From Chlorocebus sabaeus (taxonomy: Eukaryota > Chordata > Mammalia > Primates > Cercopithecidae): a stretch of 64,000 nt of DNA. Positions within the stretch are counted from its first letter, which is position 1. Every line of letters starts with the position of its first letter. This document shows positions 1 to 13,600 of the stretch, in pieces. The notes under the pieces were generated by a model. That model searched no databases and had not been told where the DNA came from. It saw nothing but the letters and a program-made list of their open reading frames with translations. The stretch lies in assembly GCF_047675955.1 (NCBI RefSeq), contig NW_027327630.1:1-64000 (forward strand), given 5' to 3'. The position numbers and the translations under genes are program-made.

Positions 1-3000
1 TGGTTTCATCCGGTTTGAGCCAGTCTGGTCTGGTTTTATCCTGTCTCATCCGGTCAAAACCGATTTGATCCAGTCTCTTCTAGTTTCAACCGGTCAAAAC
101 CGGTTTGAGCCAGTGTGGTCTGGTTTGAGCCGGTCTGGTCTGGTTTGAGCCAGTCAAAACCTCATTGAGCCGGTTTGGGCCAGTTTCAGCCTGTCTGGAC
201 CGGTCTGGTTCTGTTTGAGCCAGTTTGAGCCGGTTTGTGCCGGACTGGTGCGGTATGATCCGGTTTGAGAGGGTCTGGTCCGGTTTGATCCAGTTTAATC
301 TGATCAAAACCGGTTTGAGCCGGTCAGGTCTGGTTTGAGCTGGTCAAAACAGGTTCAAGCTGGTCTGGTCTGGTTTGAGCTGGTCAAAATAGGTTTGAGC
401 CGGTTTGGCCCGGTTTTAGGTGGTCTGGGCCGGTCTGGTCCGGTTTGAGCCAGTCTGGTCCGGTTTGATCCGGTCTCATCCGGTCAAAACCGGTTTGAGC
501 CGGTCTGGTCTTGTTTGAGCCAGTCTGGTCTTGTTTGAGAAGGTCAAATCTGATTGAGCTGGTTTGGCCCGGTTTTAGCCTGTGTGGGCTGGTCTGGTTC
601 GGTTTGAGCCAGTTTGAGCCGGTTTGTGCTGGTCTGCTCCGGTATGACCCGGTTTGGGAAGGTCTGGTCCCGTTTGATCCGGTCTATTCCGGTCAAAACG
701 GGTTTGATCCGGTCAGGTCTGGTTTGAGCCGGTGAAAACAGGTTCGACTCGGTATGGTCTGGTTTGAGCCGGTCAAAACAAGTTTGAGCCGGTTTGGCAC
801 GGTTTTAGGCCGTCTAGGCCTGTCTGTTCTGGTTTGATCCGGTTTGAGCTGGTCTGGTCTGTTTTGAGCCGGTCAAAACCGGTTTGAGCCGGTCTGGTCT
901 GGTTTGAGCCGGTCAAAACAGGTTTGAGCCGGTTTGGCCCAGTTTTAGGCGGTCTGGGCCGGTCGGGTCTGGTTTCATCCGGTTTTAGCTGGTCTGGGCC
1001 CGTATGGTCTGGTTTGATCCGGTCTCATCCGGTCAAAATCGGTTTCAGCCGGTCAAAAGCGGTTTGAGCCCATCAAAACCGGTTCGAGTCGTTCAAACCC
1101 GGTTTGAGCCAGTCAAAACCGGATTGAACTGGTCTGGTCTGGCTTGATCCGGTCAAAACTGGTTTGAGCCGGTCTGGCCCGGTTATAGCCGGTCTGGGCC
1201 GGTGTAGTCCGGTTTGATCCGGTTTCAGCCGGTCTGGGCCTGTCTCGTCCAGTTTGATCCGGTGTGAGCCGGTCTGGTCCGGTTTGATCCGGTATCATCC
1301 GGTCAAAAGCGGTTTGAGCCGGTCTGGTCCGGTTTGAGCAAGTCTGGTCTGGTTTGAGCCGGTCAAAGCTGGTTTGAGCTGGTCTGGTCTGGTTTGAGCC
1401 GGTGAAAACCGGTTAGTGGCCTGGTTTTAGCCGGTCTGGGCCGTTCTGCTCCGGTTTGCCCGGGCTTCAGCTGTTCTGGGTCAGTCTGGTGCTGTTTCAT
1501 CTGGTTACAACCGGTCTGGTCAAGTTTTATCCTGTCTCATCCGGTCAAAACCGGTTTAAGCCAGTCTGGTCTGGTTTGAACGTTTCTGGTCTGGTTTGTA
1601 TCGGTCAAAACCTGATTGAGCCAGTTTGGCCCGATTTTAGCCTGGCTGAGCCCGGTCTGGTTCGGTTTGAGCTGGTTTGAGCTTGTTTGTGCCGGTCTGA
1701 TACAGTATGATCCGGTTTGAGAAGGTTTGGTCCGGTTTGATCCGGTGTAATCCGGTGAAAACCGTTTTGAGCCAGTCTGGTCTGTTTTGAGCCGGTCAAA
1801 ACAGGTTCGAGCCGGTCTGGTCTGGTTTGAGCCGATCTGGTCTGGTTTGAACCGGTCAAAACCGGTTTGTGGCCCAGTTTTAGGTGGTCTGGGCCGGTCT
1901 GGTCCAGTTTGATCAGATTTTTGCCGGTCTGGGACGTTCTGATTCGGTTTGATCTGGTCTCATCCTGTCAAAACCTGTTATAGCCGGTCAAAACCGGTTT
2001 CAGCCGGTCTGGGGTGATTTGAGAAGGTCAAAACCGGTTTGAGCCTTTTAAAACCGGTTTGAGCTGGTCTGGTCTGGTCTGAGCCGGTTCTTTCTGAATT
2101 GAGCTGTTCAAAACCTGTTCGAGCCGGTCAAAACCAGTTTGAGCCGGTTTGGTCAAGTTGAAGCTAGTCAAATCCGATTCGAGCCTGTCTGAGCCGGTCT
2201 GGTCTGGTTTGATCTGGTCTAATGAGGTCAAAATCGGTTTGAGCCGGTGAAAACCGGTTTTAGACGGACTGGAGTGGTTTGAGCAAGTCAAAACCGGTTT
2301 GAGCCGGGTCTGGTTTGGTTTGAGACGGTCAATACCGGTTTGAGCCAGTCTGGTCTGGTTTGAGCCAGTCAAAACCTGTTTGTGGCCCGGTTTTAGTCAG
2401 ACTGTGCCGGTCTGGTCCAGTTTGATCCGGTTTTAGCCTGTCTGGGCCCGTCAGTTCCGGTTTGATCCGGTCTCATATGGTCAAAATCGGTTTCAGCCGG
2501 TCAAAACCGGTTTGAGCCAGTCTATTGTGGTTTGAGAAGGTAAAAACCGTTTTGAGATGCTCAAAACCGGTTCGAGCCGTTCCAAACCGGTTTGAGCCAA
2601 TCAAAACCGGATTGAACTGGTCTGGTCTGGTTTGAGCCAGTGAAAACCGTTTTGAGCCAGTTTGGTCTGGTTTGAGCCGGTCTGGTCTGGTTTTGAACCG
2701 GTGAAAACCGGTTTATGGCCCAATTTTAGGAGGTCTGGGACAGTGTGGTCCAGTTTGATCCAATTTTAGCCGGTCTGGGCCGGTCTGATTTGGTTTGATC
2801 TGGTCTCATTCGGTCAAAAACGATTTTAGCCGGTGAAAACCGGTTTCAGCCGGTCTGATGTGGTTTGAGCAGATCAAAACCGGTTTGAGCCAGTCTGGTC
2901 TGGTTTGAGCCGGTCAAAACCGGTTTGTGGCCCAGTTTTAGCTGGTCTGGGCCAATCTGGTCCGGTTTGATCTGGTTTCATCTGGTCTGTGCCAGTCGAG

Positions 3001-3949
3001 TCCGGTTTGATCCGGTCAAAACCACTTTGAGCCAGTCAAAACCGGTTTGAGCTGGTCTGGTCTGGTTTGAGCCTGTCTGGTCTGGTTTTAGCCTGTCAAA
3101 ACCGGCTCAGGTCTGACAAAACCGGTTTGAGCCGGTCTGGTATGGTTTGAACCGGTCAAAACCCGTTTGTGGCCCAGTTTTAGGCGTGCTGGGCCGATCT
3201 GGTCTGGTTTGATCCGATTTTAGCCAGTCTGGGCCGGTCTGATTCGGTTTGAAACCGGTCTCAACTGGTCAAAACCGGTTTTAGCCGGTCAAAACCGGTT
3301 TCAGCCGGTCTGGTGTGGTTTGAGCAGGTCAAAAACCGGTTTGAGCCCGTCTGGCCTTGTTTGAGCCGGTCAAAACCGGTTTGTGGCCCAATTTTAGCCA
3401 GTCTGGGCCAGTCTGCTCCGGTTTGATATGGTTTCAGCTGGTCTGGGCTAGTCGAGTCCGGTTTGATCCGGTCAAAACCACTTCGAGCTGGTCAAAACCG
3501 GTTTGAGCCGGTCTGGTCTAGTTTGAACCGGTTAAAACCAGTTTGTGGCCCGGATTTAGGCGGTCTGGCCTGGTCTGGCCCTGTTTACTCCGGCTTCAGC
3601 TGTTTTGGGCTGGTCTAGTGCGGTTTCATCCGGTTTGAGCCGGTCTGGTTCGGTTTTATACTGTCTCATCCGGTCAAAACCGGTTAGATCCGGTCTGTTC
3701 TGGTTGAGCCGGTCCAAAACTGGTTTGAGCCAGTCTGGTCTGGTTTGAGCCGGTCTGGTCTGGTTTGAGCCGGTCAAAACCTGATTGAGCCAGTTTGGCC
3801 CGGTTTTAGCCTGTCTGGGCTGGTCTGGTTCGGTTTGAGTCGTTTTGAGCCCGTTTGTGCCGGTCTGGTCCGGTATGATCCGGTTTGAGAAGGTCTGGTC
3901 CGGTTTGATCCTGTTTAATCCAATCAAAACCGGTTTGAGCCGGTGTGGC

Positions 3950-4312
3950 ATGGTTTGGGCCGGTCAAAACAGGTTCGAGGCGATCTGGTCTCTTTTGAGC
4001 CGGGTGAAAAATAGGTTTGAGCCAGTTTGGCCCGGTTTTAGGCGGTCTGGGCCGGTCTGCTCCCGTTTGATACGGTTTGAGCCGGTCTGGTCTGGTTTGA
4101 GCCGGTCAAAATCGGTTTGAGCCGGTCTGGTCTGGTTTGAGCTGGTCAAAATAGGTTTGAGCTGGTTTGGCCCGGGTTCTAGGCGGTCTGGGCCGGTCTG
4201 GTACGTTTTGATCCAGTTTTAGCCGGTCTGGGCCCGTCTGGTGCGGTTTGATCCGGTCTCAACCGGTCAAAATCGGTTTCAGCCGTTCAAAACCGGTTTG
4301 AGACGGTCTGGC
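3950..4312. repeat. Local tandem duplication, copy 1 (about 361 bp)
   Basis: The segment starts with a GGTTTGGGCCGG-like run followed by AACAGGTTCGAGGCGATCTG and ends before the next TGGTTTAGGGCC. It recurs almost unchanged immediately downstream. The two copies share rare variants (TTCGAGGCGATCTGG, CTCCCGTTTGATACGG, TCTGGTACGTTTTGATCC) found nowhere else that I noticed. That makes a true duplication much more likely than chance similarity between decamers. Confidence 0.8.
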
Positions 4313-4675
4313 ATGGTTTAGGGCCGGTCAAAACAGGTTCGAGGCGATCTGGTCTCTTTTGAGCCGGTGAAAATAGGTTTGAGCCAGTTTGGGCCCGGTT
4401 TTAGGCGGTCTGGGCCGGTCTGCTCCCGTTTGATACGGTTTGAGCCGGTCTGGTCTGGTTTGAGCCGGTCAAAATCGGTTTGGCCCGGTCTGGTCTGGTT
4501 TGAGCTGGTCAAAATAGGTTTGAGCTGGTTTGGCCCGGTTCTAGGCGGTCTGGGCCGGTCTGGTACGTTTTGATCCGGTTTTAGCCGGTCTGGGCCCGTC
4601 TGGTCCGGTTTGATCCAGTCTCAACCGGTCAAAATCGGTTTCAGCCGTTCAAAACCGGTTTGAGACGGTCTGGTG
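4313..4675. repeat. Local tandem duplication, copy 2 (about 361 bp)
   Basis: This is the second copy of 3,950-4,312, with a few substitutions and one-base indels; for example, GCCGGGTGAAAAATAGG in copy 1 reads GCCGGTGAAAATAGG here. The offset is not an exact multiple of ten, because single-base indels have accumulated. It shows recent slippage or unequal exchange at the sub-kilobase scale. Confidence 0.8.
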
Positions 4676-7600
4676 TGGTTTGAGCCGGTCAAAACCGGTT
4701 CGAGCCGTTCAAAACTGGTTTGAGCCGGTCAAAACGGGATTGAAACGGTCTGGTCTGGTTTGAGCCGGTCAAAACCGGTTTGAGCTGGTCAAAACGGTAT
4801 TGAAATGGTCTGGTCTGGTTTGAACCGGTCAAAACCAGTTTGTGGCCCAGTTTTAGGCAGTCTGGGCAGGTCTGGTCCGGTTTCATCCATTTTTAGTCGG
4901 TCTGGGTTGGTCTGATTCGGTTTGATCTGGTCTCATCCGGTCACAACCGGTTTAGGCGGTCAAAACCGGTTTCATCCGGTCTGGTGTGGTTTGAGCAGGT
5001 GAAAACCGGTTTGAGCCCGTCTGGTCTGGTTTGAGCCAGTCTGGTCTGGTTTGAGCCGGTCAAAACCTGTTCGAGCTGGTCAAAACCGGTTTGAGCCGGT
5101 TTGGTCTGGTTGAAGCCAGTCAAAACAGATTCGAGCCTGTCTGAGCCGGTCTGCTCCGGTTTTGATGCAGTCTAATCAGGTCAAAACCGTTTTGAGCCAG
5201 TGAAAACTGGTTTTGACCTGTCTGGAGTGGTTTGAGCCGGTCTAAACCGGTTTCAGATGGTCAAAACCGGACTGAGCCAGTCAAAAACCGGTTTCAACCG
5301 GTCTGGTCTGGTTTGAGCCGGTCAAAACCAGTTTGAGCCAGTCTGGCCCGGTTTTAGCCGGTCTCGGCCGGTCTGGTCCTGTTTGATATGGGTTCAGCCC
5401 GTCTGGGCTTATCTGGTCCGGTTTGATCCGGTGTGAGCTGGTTTGGTGTGGTTTGATCCGGTGTCATCCGGTCAAACCCGGTTTGAGTCGGTCTGGTCCG
5501 GTTTGAGCCAGTCTGGTGTGGTTTGAGCCGGTCAAAACTGGTTTGTGGCCCGGTTTTAGCCGGTCTGCCCCGGTCTGGTCTGGTTTGCTCTGGCTTCAGC
5601 TGTTCTGGACTGGTCTGGTGCAGTTTCATCCGGTTTGAGCCGGTCTGGTCCGGTTTTATTCTGTCTCATCCGGTCAAAACCGGTTTGAGCCGGTCTGGTC
5701 TGGTTTGAGCCAGTCAAAACCGGTTTGAGCCAGTCTGGTGTGGTTTGAGCCAGTCTGATATGGTTTGAGCCGGTCTGATCTGGTTTGAGCCGGTAAAAAC
5801 CGGCTCAGGTTGGTCAAAACGGGTTTGAGCCGGTCAGGTCTGGTTTGAGCCGGGTAAAAACCGGTTTGGGCCGATTTGGCCCTGTTTTAGCCGTTCTGAG
5901 CTGGTCTTTTCCAGTTTGAGACGGTTTGAGCCAGTCTGCTCCGGTTTGATCCGGTCTCATCCAGTCAAAACCGGTTTGAGACGGTCTTGTCTTGTTTGAG
6001 ACGGAGTGGTCTTGTTTTAAATGGTCTGGTCAGGTTTGAGCTGGTCAAAACCGGTTTGTGGCCCGGTATTAGATGGTCTGGCCCGGTCTGGTCCGGTTTG
6101 CTCTGGCTTCCGCTGTTCTGGGCCGGTGAAGTGCGGTTTCATCCGGTTTGAGTCGGTATGGTCCGGTTTTATGCGGTCTGGGCCGCTCTGTTCCCGTTTG
6201 ATCCGGTTTGAGCCGTTCTGGTCTGGTTTGAGCTGGTCAAAACCGGTTTCAGCCGGTCAAAACCGGTTTGAGCTGGTCTGGTCTGTTGTGAGCCGTTCAA
6301 AATAGGTTTGAGCCGGTTTGGCCCGATTTTAGGCGGTCTGGGACGTTCTGTTCCGTTTAGATCCGGTTTTAGCCTGTCTGGGCCCGTCTGCTCTGGTTTG
6401 ATCCGGTCTCATATGGTCAAAGTCGGTTTCAGCCATTTAAAACCGGTTTGAGCCGGTCGGGGTGTGGTTTGAGCCGGTCAAAACCGGAATAAACCGGTCC
6501 AGTCTGGTTTGAGCCGGTCAAAACCGGCTCAGGTCGGCCAAAACAGGTTTGAGCCAGTCTGCTCTGGTTTGAAGCGGTCAAAACCGATTTGTGGCACTGT
6601 TTTAGGCGATCTGGGCCAGTCTTTTCCGGTTTGTTACGATTTTAGCCATTCTGCACCAGTCTGATTCGGTTTGATCGGGTCTCATCCAGTCAAAACCGGT
6701 TTTAGCCGGTTAAAACTGTTTTCAGCCGGTCTGGTGTGGTTTGAGCAGGTAAAAACCGGTTAGAGCCGGTTTGGTATGGTTGAAGCCAATCAAAACCGAT
6801 TCGACCCTCTCTGAGCTGGTCTAGTCCTGTTTGATCCGGTCTCATCCGGTCAAAACCGGTTTGAGACGGTCTGGTCTTCTTTGAGCCGGTCTGGTCTTGT
6901 TTGAAACGGTCTGGTCTGGTTTGAGCCGGTCAAAACCGGTTTGTGGACCGGTTTTAGCCGGTCTGGCCTGCTCTTGTCCGGTATGCTCTGGCTTCAGCTG
7001 TTCTGGGCCAGTCTGGTGCGGTTTCATCCGGTTTGAGTCGGTTTGGCCCGGTTTCATGCGGTCTGCACTGGTCTGGTCCCGTTTGATCTGGTTTGTGCCG
7101 GTCTGGTGTGGTTTGAGCTGGTCAAAACCGGTTTCAGTCGGTCAAAACCGGTTTGAGCTGGTCTGCTCTGGTTTGAGCCGGTCATAACCGGTTTCAGCCG
7201 GTTTGGCCCGGTTTTAGGCAGTCTGGGCCGGTCTGGTCCGGTTAGATACGCTTTTAGCCTGTCTGGGCCTGTCTGGTCCGGTTTGATCCGGTCTCATATT
7301 GTCAAAATCGGTTTCAGCCGGGTCAAACCCGGTTTGAGGCGGTCTGGTGTGGTTTGAGATGGTCAAAACCGGTTTGAGCCGGTCCAAAACCGGTTCGAGC
7401 CATTAAAAACCGGTTTGAGCCGGTCAAAACCGGATTCAACCGGTCTGGTCTGGTTTGAGCCGGTCAAAACCGATTTGAGCTAGTCTGGTCTGGTTTGACC
7501 GGTTTGGTCTGGTTTGAGCCGGTCAAAACCGGCTCAGGTCTGTCAAAACCGGCTTGAGCAGGTCAGGTCTGGTTTGAACCCGTGAAAACTGGCTTGTGGC

Positions 7601-10600
7601 CCAGTTTAGGTGGTCTGTGCCGGGCAGGTCTGGTTTGATCCGATTTTAGACGGTCTGGGCCGGTCTGATTTGGTTTGATCCGGTCTCATCCGGTCAAAAC
7701 CGGTTTTAGCCGGTCAAAACCGGTTTCAGCCGGTCTGGTGTGGTTTGAGCAGGTCAAAACCGGTTTTTAGCCGGTCTGGTGTGGTTTGAGTCGGTCTGGT
7801 CTGGTTTGAGCTGGTCAAAACCGCTCGGAGCCGGTCAAAACCGGTTTGAGCCGCTCTGGACTGGTTTGAACCGGTCAAAACCAGTTTCTGGCCTGGTTTT
7901 AGCCGGTCTGAGCCGGTCTGGTCCGGTTTGATCCGGTTTCAGCTGGTCTGGGCCGGTCGATTCCCGTTTGATCTTGTCAAAACCGCTTTTAGCTGGTCAA
8001 ATCGGTTTGAGCCGGTATGGTCTGGTTTGAGCCGGTCAAACCCGGTTTGTGGCCCGGTTTTAGCCAGTCTGGCCCAGTCTGGTCCGGTTTGCTCTGGCTT
8101 CAGCTGTTTTGGGCCGGTCTGCTGCGGTTTCATCTGGTTTGAGCAGGTCTGGTCCGGTTTTATCCTGTCTCATCCGATCAAAACCTGTTTGAGCTGGTCT
8201 GTTCTGGTTTGAGCCGGTCAAAACCTGTTTGAGCCAGTCTGGTCTGGTTTGAGCCGGTCTGGTCTGGTTTGAGCTGGTAAAAACCTGATTGTGCCAGTTT
8301 GGCCCGGTTTTACCCTGTCTGGGCTGGTCTGGTTCGGTTTGAGCCGGTTTGAGGCCGTTTTTGCCGGTCTGGTCTGGTATGATCCGGTTTGAGAAGGTCT
8401 GGTCTGGTTTGATCCGGTTTTAGCCTGTCTGCGCTGGTCTGATTCGGTTTGATCTGGTCTCATCCGGTCAAAAGCGGTTTTAGCCGGTCAAAACCAGTTT
8501 TAGCCGGTCTGGTGTGGTTTGAGCAGGTGAAAATCGGTTTGAGACGCTTAAAACGGGTTTGAGCCAGTCTGGTCTGGTTTGAGCTGGTGTGGTCTGGTTT
8601 TGAGCTGTTCAAAACCGGTTTGAGCCGGTCTGGTGTGGTTTAAGGCAGTCAAAATAGGTTTGAGCCGGTTTGGCCCGGTTTTAGGCGGTCTGGGCCGGTC
8701 TGGTCCGGTTTGATCCGGTTTTAGCCGGTCTGGGCTCGTCTGGTCCGGTTTGATCCACTCCCATCCGGTCAAAATCGATTTCAGCCGGTCAAAACCGGTT
8801 TGTGCCGGTCTGGTGTTGTTTGAGTCGGTCAAAACTGGTTCGAGCCATTGAAAACGGGTGTAAGCCGGTCAAAACCGGATTGAACTGGTCTGGTCTGGTT
8901 TGAGCCAGTCAAAACCGATTTGAGCCTGTTTGGTCTGGTTTGAGCCGGTCTGGTCTGGTTTGAACCCGTCAAAACCGGCTTGTGGCCCAGTTTTAGGCCG
9001 TCGGTGCCGGGCGGGTCCGGTTTGATCCGATTTTGGACGGTCTGGGCCGGTCTGATTTGGTTTGATCTGGTCTCATCCGGTCAAAACCAGTTTTACCCTG
9101 TCAAAACCGGTTTCATCCAGTCTGGTGTGGTTTGAGCCGGTCAAAACCGGTGTGAGTCGGTCTGGTCTGGTTTGAGCCAGTCTGGTCTGGTTTGAGCCAG
9201 TCAAAACCGGTCCGACCTGGTCAAAACCAGTTTGAGCCAGTTTGGTCTGGTTGAAACCAGTCACAACCGATTCGAGCCTGTCTGAGCTGGTCTGGTCCGG
9301 TTTCATCCAGTCTAATCAGGTGAAAACCAGTTTGAGCCAGTGAAAACCGGTTTTAGCCGGTCTGGAGTGGTTTGAGCCAGTCAAAACCGGCTTGAACCAG
9401 TCAAAATCGGTGTGAAACGGTCTGGTCTGGTTTGAGCCACTCAAAACCGGTTTCAGCCGGTCTGGCCTGGTTTTAGCCTGTCTGGGCCGGTCTCGTCCGG
9501 TTTGATCCAGTTTCAGCCGGTCCGGGCCTGTCTGGTCCGGTTTGATCCGGTGTGAGCCGGTCTGGTCTGGTTTGATCCGGTATCACCCGTTCAAAACCGG
9601 TTTGAGCCGGTTTGGTCTTGTTGAAGCCAGTGAAAACCGATTCGTGCCTGTCTGAGCCGGTCTGGTCCGGTTCGATCCGGTCTAATCAGGTGAAAACAGG
9701 TTTTAGTCAGTGAAAACAGGTTTTAGCCGGTCTGGAGTGGTTTCAGCCAGTCAAAACCGGTTTGAGCCGGTCAAAACAGGATTGAGCCAGTCAAAACCGG
9801 TTTGAACCGGTGTGGTCTGGTTTTGAACTGATCAAAACCGGTTTGAGCCCGTCTGGCCCGGTTTTAGCCGGTCTGGGCCAGTCTGCTCCGGTTCGATCTG
9901 GTGTAAGCCAGTGTGGTCCGGTTTGATCCGGTATCATCTGGTCAAAACCAGTTTGAGCCGGTCTGGTCCGGTTTGAGCCGGTCAAAACCAGATTGCGCTG
10001 GTCTGGTCTGAGCCAGTCAAAACCGTCTCAGGTCAGTCAAAACCGGTTTGAACCCGTCTGGTCTGGTTTGAACCTGTCAAAACCGGTTTGTGGCAGAGTT
10101 TTAGCCGGTCTGAGCCGGTCCTGGTCTGGTTTGCTCCGGCTTCAGCTGTTCTGGGCCAGTCTGGTGCAGTTTCATCCAGTTTTAGCCAGTCTGGTCCGGT
10201 TTTATCCTGTCTCAAACGGTCAAAACCGGTTTGAGCCAGTCTCTTCTGGTTTCAGCCTGTCAAAACTGGTTTGAGCCAGTGTGGTCTGGTTTGAGCCGAT
10301 CAGGTCTGGTTTGAGCCGGTCAAAACAGGTTCGACCCGGTCTGGTCTGGTTTGAGCCGGTCAAAATATTTTTGAGCCAGTTTGGCACGGTTTTAGGCGGT
10401 TTGGGCCGGTCTGGTCCAGTGTGATCCGTTTTGAGACGGTCTGGTCTGGGTTTAGCTGGTCAAAACCGGTTTGAGCCGGTCTGCTCTGGTTTGAAGCAGT
10501 CAAAACCGGTTTGTGACCCAGTTTCACGCGGTCTGGGCCTGTCTGGTCCGGTTTAATCCGATTTTCGCCAGTCGGGGCCGGTGTGATTTGGTTTGATCAG

Positions 10601-13600
10601 GTCTCATCCGGTCAAAACCGGTTTTAGCCAGTCAAAACCGGTTTCAGCCGGTCTGGTGTGGTTTGAGCAGGTCAAAACCAGTTTGAGCCGGTCAAAACTG
10701 GTTTAAGCTCGTGTGGTCTGGTTTGAGCCGGCCTGGTCAGGTTCGAGCCGGTGAAAACACTTTCGAGCCAGTCGAAATCGGTTTTGAGCCCGTTTGGTCT
10801 GGTTGAAGCCAGTCAAAATCGATTCGATCATGTCTGAGAAGGTCTGGTCCAGTATGATATGTTCTAATCAGGTCAAAACCTGTTTGAGCTGGTGAAAACC
10901 GGTTTTAGCCAGTCTGGAGTTGTTTGAGCCGGTCAAAATCGGTTTGCGCTTCTCTGGTCGGGTTTGAGCCGGTCAAAACCGGTTCGAGCCAGTCCAAACC
11001 GGTTTGAACCGGTTTGTTCTGGTTGAAGCCAGTCAAAACCGATTCGAGCCTGTCTGTGCTGGTCTGGTCCAGTTTGATCCTGTCTAATCAGGTCAAAACC
11101 GGTTTGAGCCGGGTGGAAAACCGGTTTTAGCCGGTCTGGAGTGGTTTGAGCCAGACAAAACCGGTTTGAGCTGGTCAAAACCGGATTGAGCCAGTCAAAA
11201 TCGGTTTGAACCGGTCTGGTCTGGTTTGAGCCAGTGAAAACTGGTTTGAGCCGGTGTGGCCTGGTTTTCACCACTCTGGGCCAATCTGGTCGGATTTGAT
11301 CCGGTTTCAACCGGTCTGTGCCTGTCTGGTTCAGTTTTATCCAGTGTGAGCCGGTCTGGTCTGGTTTGATTTGTGTCGCCCGGTCAAAACCGGTTTGAGC
11401 GGGTCTGGTCCGGTTTGAGCTGGTCTGGTCTGCTTTGAGCTGGTGAAAACCGGTTTGAGCTGTTTTGGTATGGTTTGAGCCGGTCAAACTAGTTTGTGAC
11501 CCAGTTTTAGGCGGTCTGGGCAAGTCTGCTCCAGTTTGATCCGATTTTACCCAGTCTGGGCCGGTCTGATTCGGTTTGATCCGGTCTCATCTGGTCAAAA
11601 CCGGTTTTAGCCGGTCAAAACCGGTTTCAGCCAGTCTGGGGTTGTTTGAGCAGGTCAAAACCAGTTTGAGCCGGTCTGGTCAGGTTTGAGCCATTCTGTT
11701 CTGGTTTGAGCCAGTCAAAACGGGTTCGAGCCGGTCAAAACCGGTTTGAGCCGGTTTGGTCAGGTTGAAGCCAGTCAAAACCGATTCGAGCCTGTCTAAG
11801 GTGGTCTGGTCTGGTTTGATCCGATTTTACCCGGTCTGATTCGGTTTGATCCGGTCTCATCCGGTCAAAACCGGATTTAGCCAGTCAAAACCGGTTTCAG
11901 CCAGTCTGGTGTGGTTTGAGAAGGTCAAAAACGGTTTGAGCCAGTCAAAACGGGTTTGAGCCGGTCTGGTCTGGTTTGAGCCAGTCTGGTCTGGTTTAAG
12001 CTGGTCAAAATCGGCTTGTGGCCCAGTTTCAGCTGGTCAGGGCCAGTCTGGTCCGGTTTGATCCGGTTTCAGCTGGTCTGGGCCGGTCGAGTCCGGTTTG
12101 ATCCGGTCAATACCGCTTTGAGCCGGTCAAAACTGGTTTTAGCCGGTCTGGTCTGGTTTGAGCCAGTCAAAACCGGTTTGAGCCGGTCTGGCCCGGTTTT
12201 AGCCGGTCTTGGTCGGTCTGGTCCGGTTTGATCCATTTTCATCCCGTCTGGTCCTGTCTGGTTTGGTTTGATCCGGTGTGAGCCGGTCTGGTCCGGTTTG
12301 ATCTGGTGTCATCCGATCAAAACTGGTTTGAGCCGTTCTGGTCCGTTTTGAGCCGGTCTGGTCTGTTTTGTGCTGGTCAAAATCGGCTCAGGCTGGTCAA
12401 AACCAGTTTGAGCCAGTCTGGGCCGATCTTGTCCGGATTGCTCGGGCTTCAGCTGTTCTGGGAAAGTCTGGTGCGATTTCATCCGGTTTGAGCCGGTCTG
12501 GTCCGGTTTTATCCAGTCTCATCCGTCAAAGCCGGTTTGAGCCGGTCTGGTCTGGTTTGAGCCAGTCAAAACCGGTTTGAGACCGTCTGTTCCGGATTGA
12601 GCCGGTCTGGTCTGGTTTGACTCGGTCAAAACCTGATTGACCTGGTTTGGCCCGATTTTAGCCTGTCTGGGGCGAACTGGTTTGGTTTGAGCCGGTTTGA
12701 GCCAGTTTGTGTTGGTCTGTTCCAGTATGAACCGGTTTGAGAAGGTCTTGTCCGGTTTGATCTGGTCTAATTCGGTCAAACCTGGTTTGGGCCGGTCTGG
12801 TCTGGTTTGAGCCGGTCAAAACAGGTTCGAGCCGGTCTGCACTGGTTTGAGCCACACAAAATAGGTTGGAGCAGGTTTGGCCCGGTTTTAGGCGGTCTCG
12901 GCCGGTCTGGTCCCATTTGATCCGGTTTGAGCCGTTCTGTTCTGGCTTGAGCCGGTCAAAACCGGTTTGAGCCGGTCTGGTCTGGTTTGAGCCGGTCAAA
13001 ATAGTTTTGAGCCGGTTTGGCCCGATTTTTGTCAGTCTGGGGTGGTCTGGTCCGCTTTGATCCGGTGTCATCCGGTCAAAACCGGTTTGAGCCGGTCTGT
13101 TCCGGTTTGAGCCGGTCTGGTCTGGTTTGAGCCAGTCAAAAGCGTCTCAGGCCAGTCAAAACCGGTTTGAGCCTGTCTGGTCTGGTTTGAGCTGGTCAAA
13201 ACCGGTTTGTATCCCGGTTGTAGCCGGTCTGGCCTGGTCTGGTCTGGTTTGCTCCGCCTTCAGCTGTTCTGGGCCGGTCTGGTTCAGTTTCATCCGGTTT
13301 GAGTTGGTCTCATCTGGTTTTATCCTGTCTCAACCGGTCAAAACCTGTTAGAGCCGGTCTGGTCTGGTTTGAGCCAGTCTAGTCTGGTATGAGCTGGTCT
13401 CGGCCGGTCTGGTCTGGTTTTATCAGGTTTCAGCTGGTCTGGGCCTGTCTGGTCAGCTTTGATCTGGTTTGAGAAGGTCTGGTCCGGATTGGTGTGGTCT
13501 AATCCGGTCGAAACCGGTTTGAGCCAGTCTGGTCTGGTTTGAGCCGGTCTGGTCTGGTTTGTGCTCTTCAAAACCTGATTGAGCCGGTTAGGCCCGGTTT

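Noticed and set aside
10933..11523. Longest minus-strand open frame (196 codons) as a repetitive surface, antifreeze or structural protein
   Set aside because: Its sequence is entirely translated decamers with no signal peptide, domain or conserved motif. The reading frame drifts across repeat indels as expected by chance.
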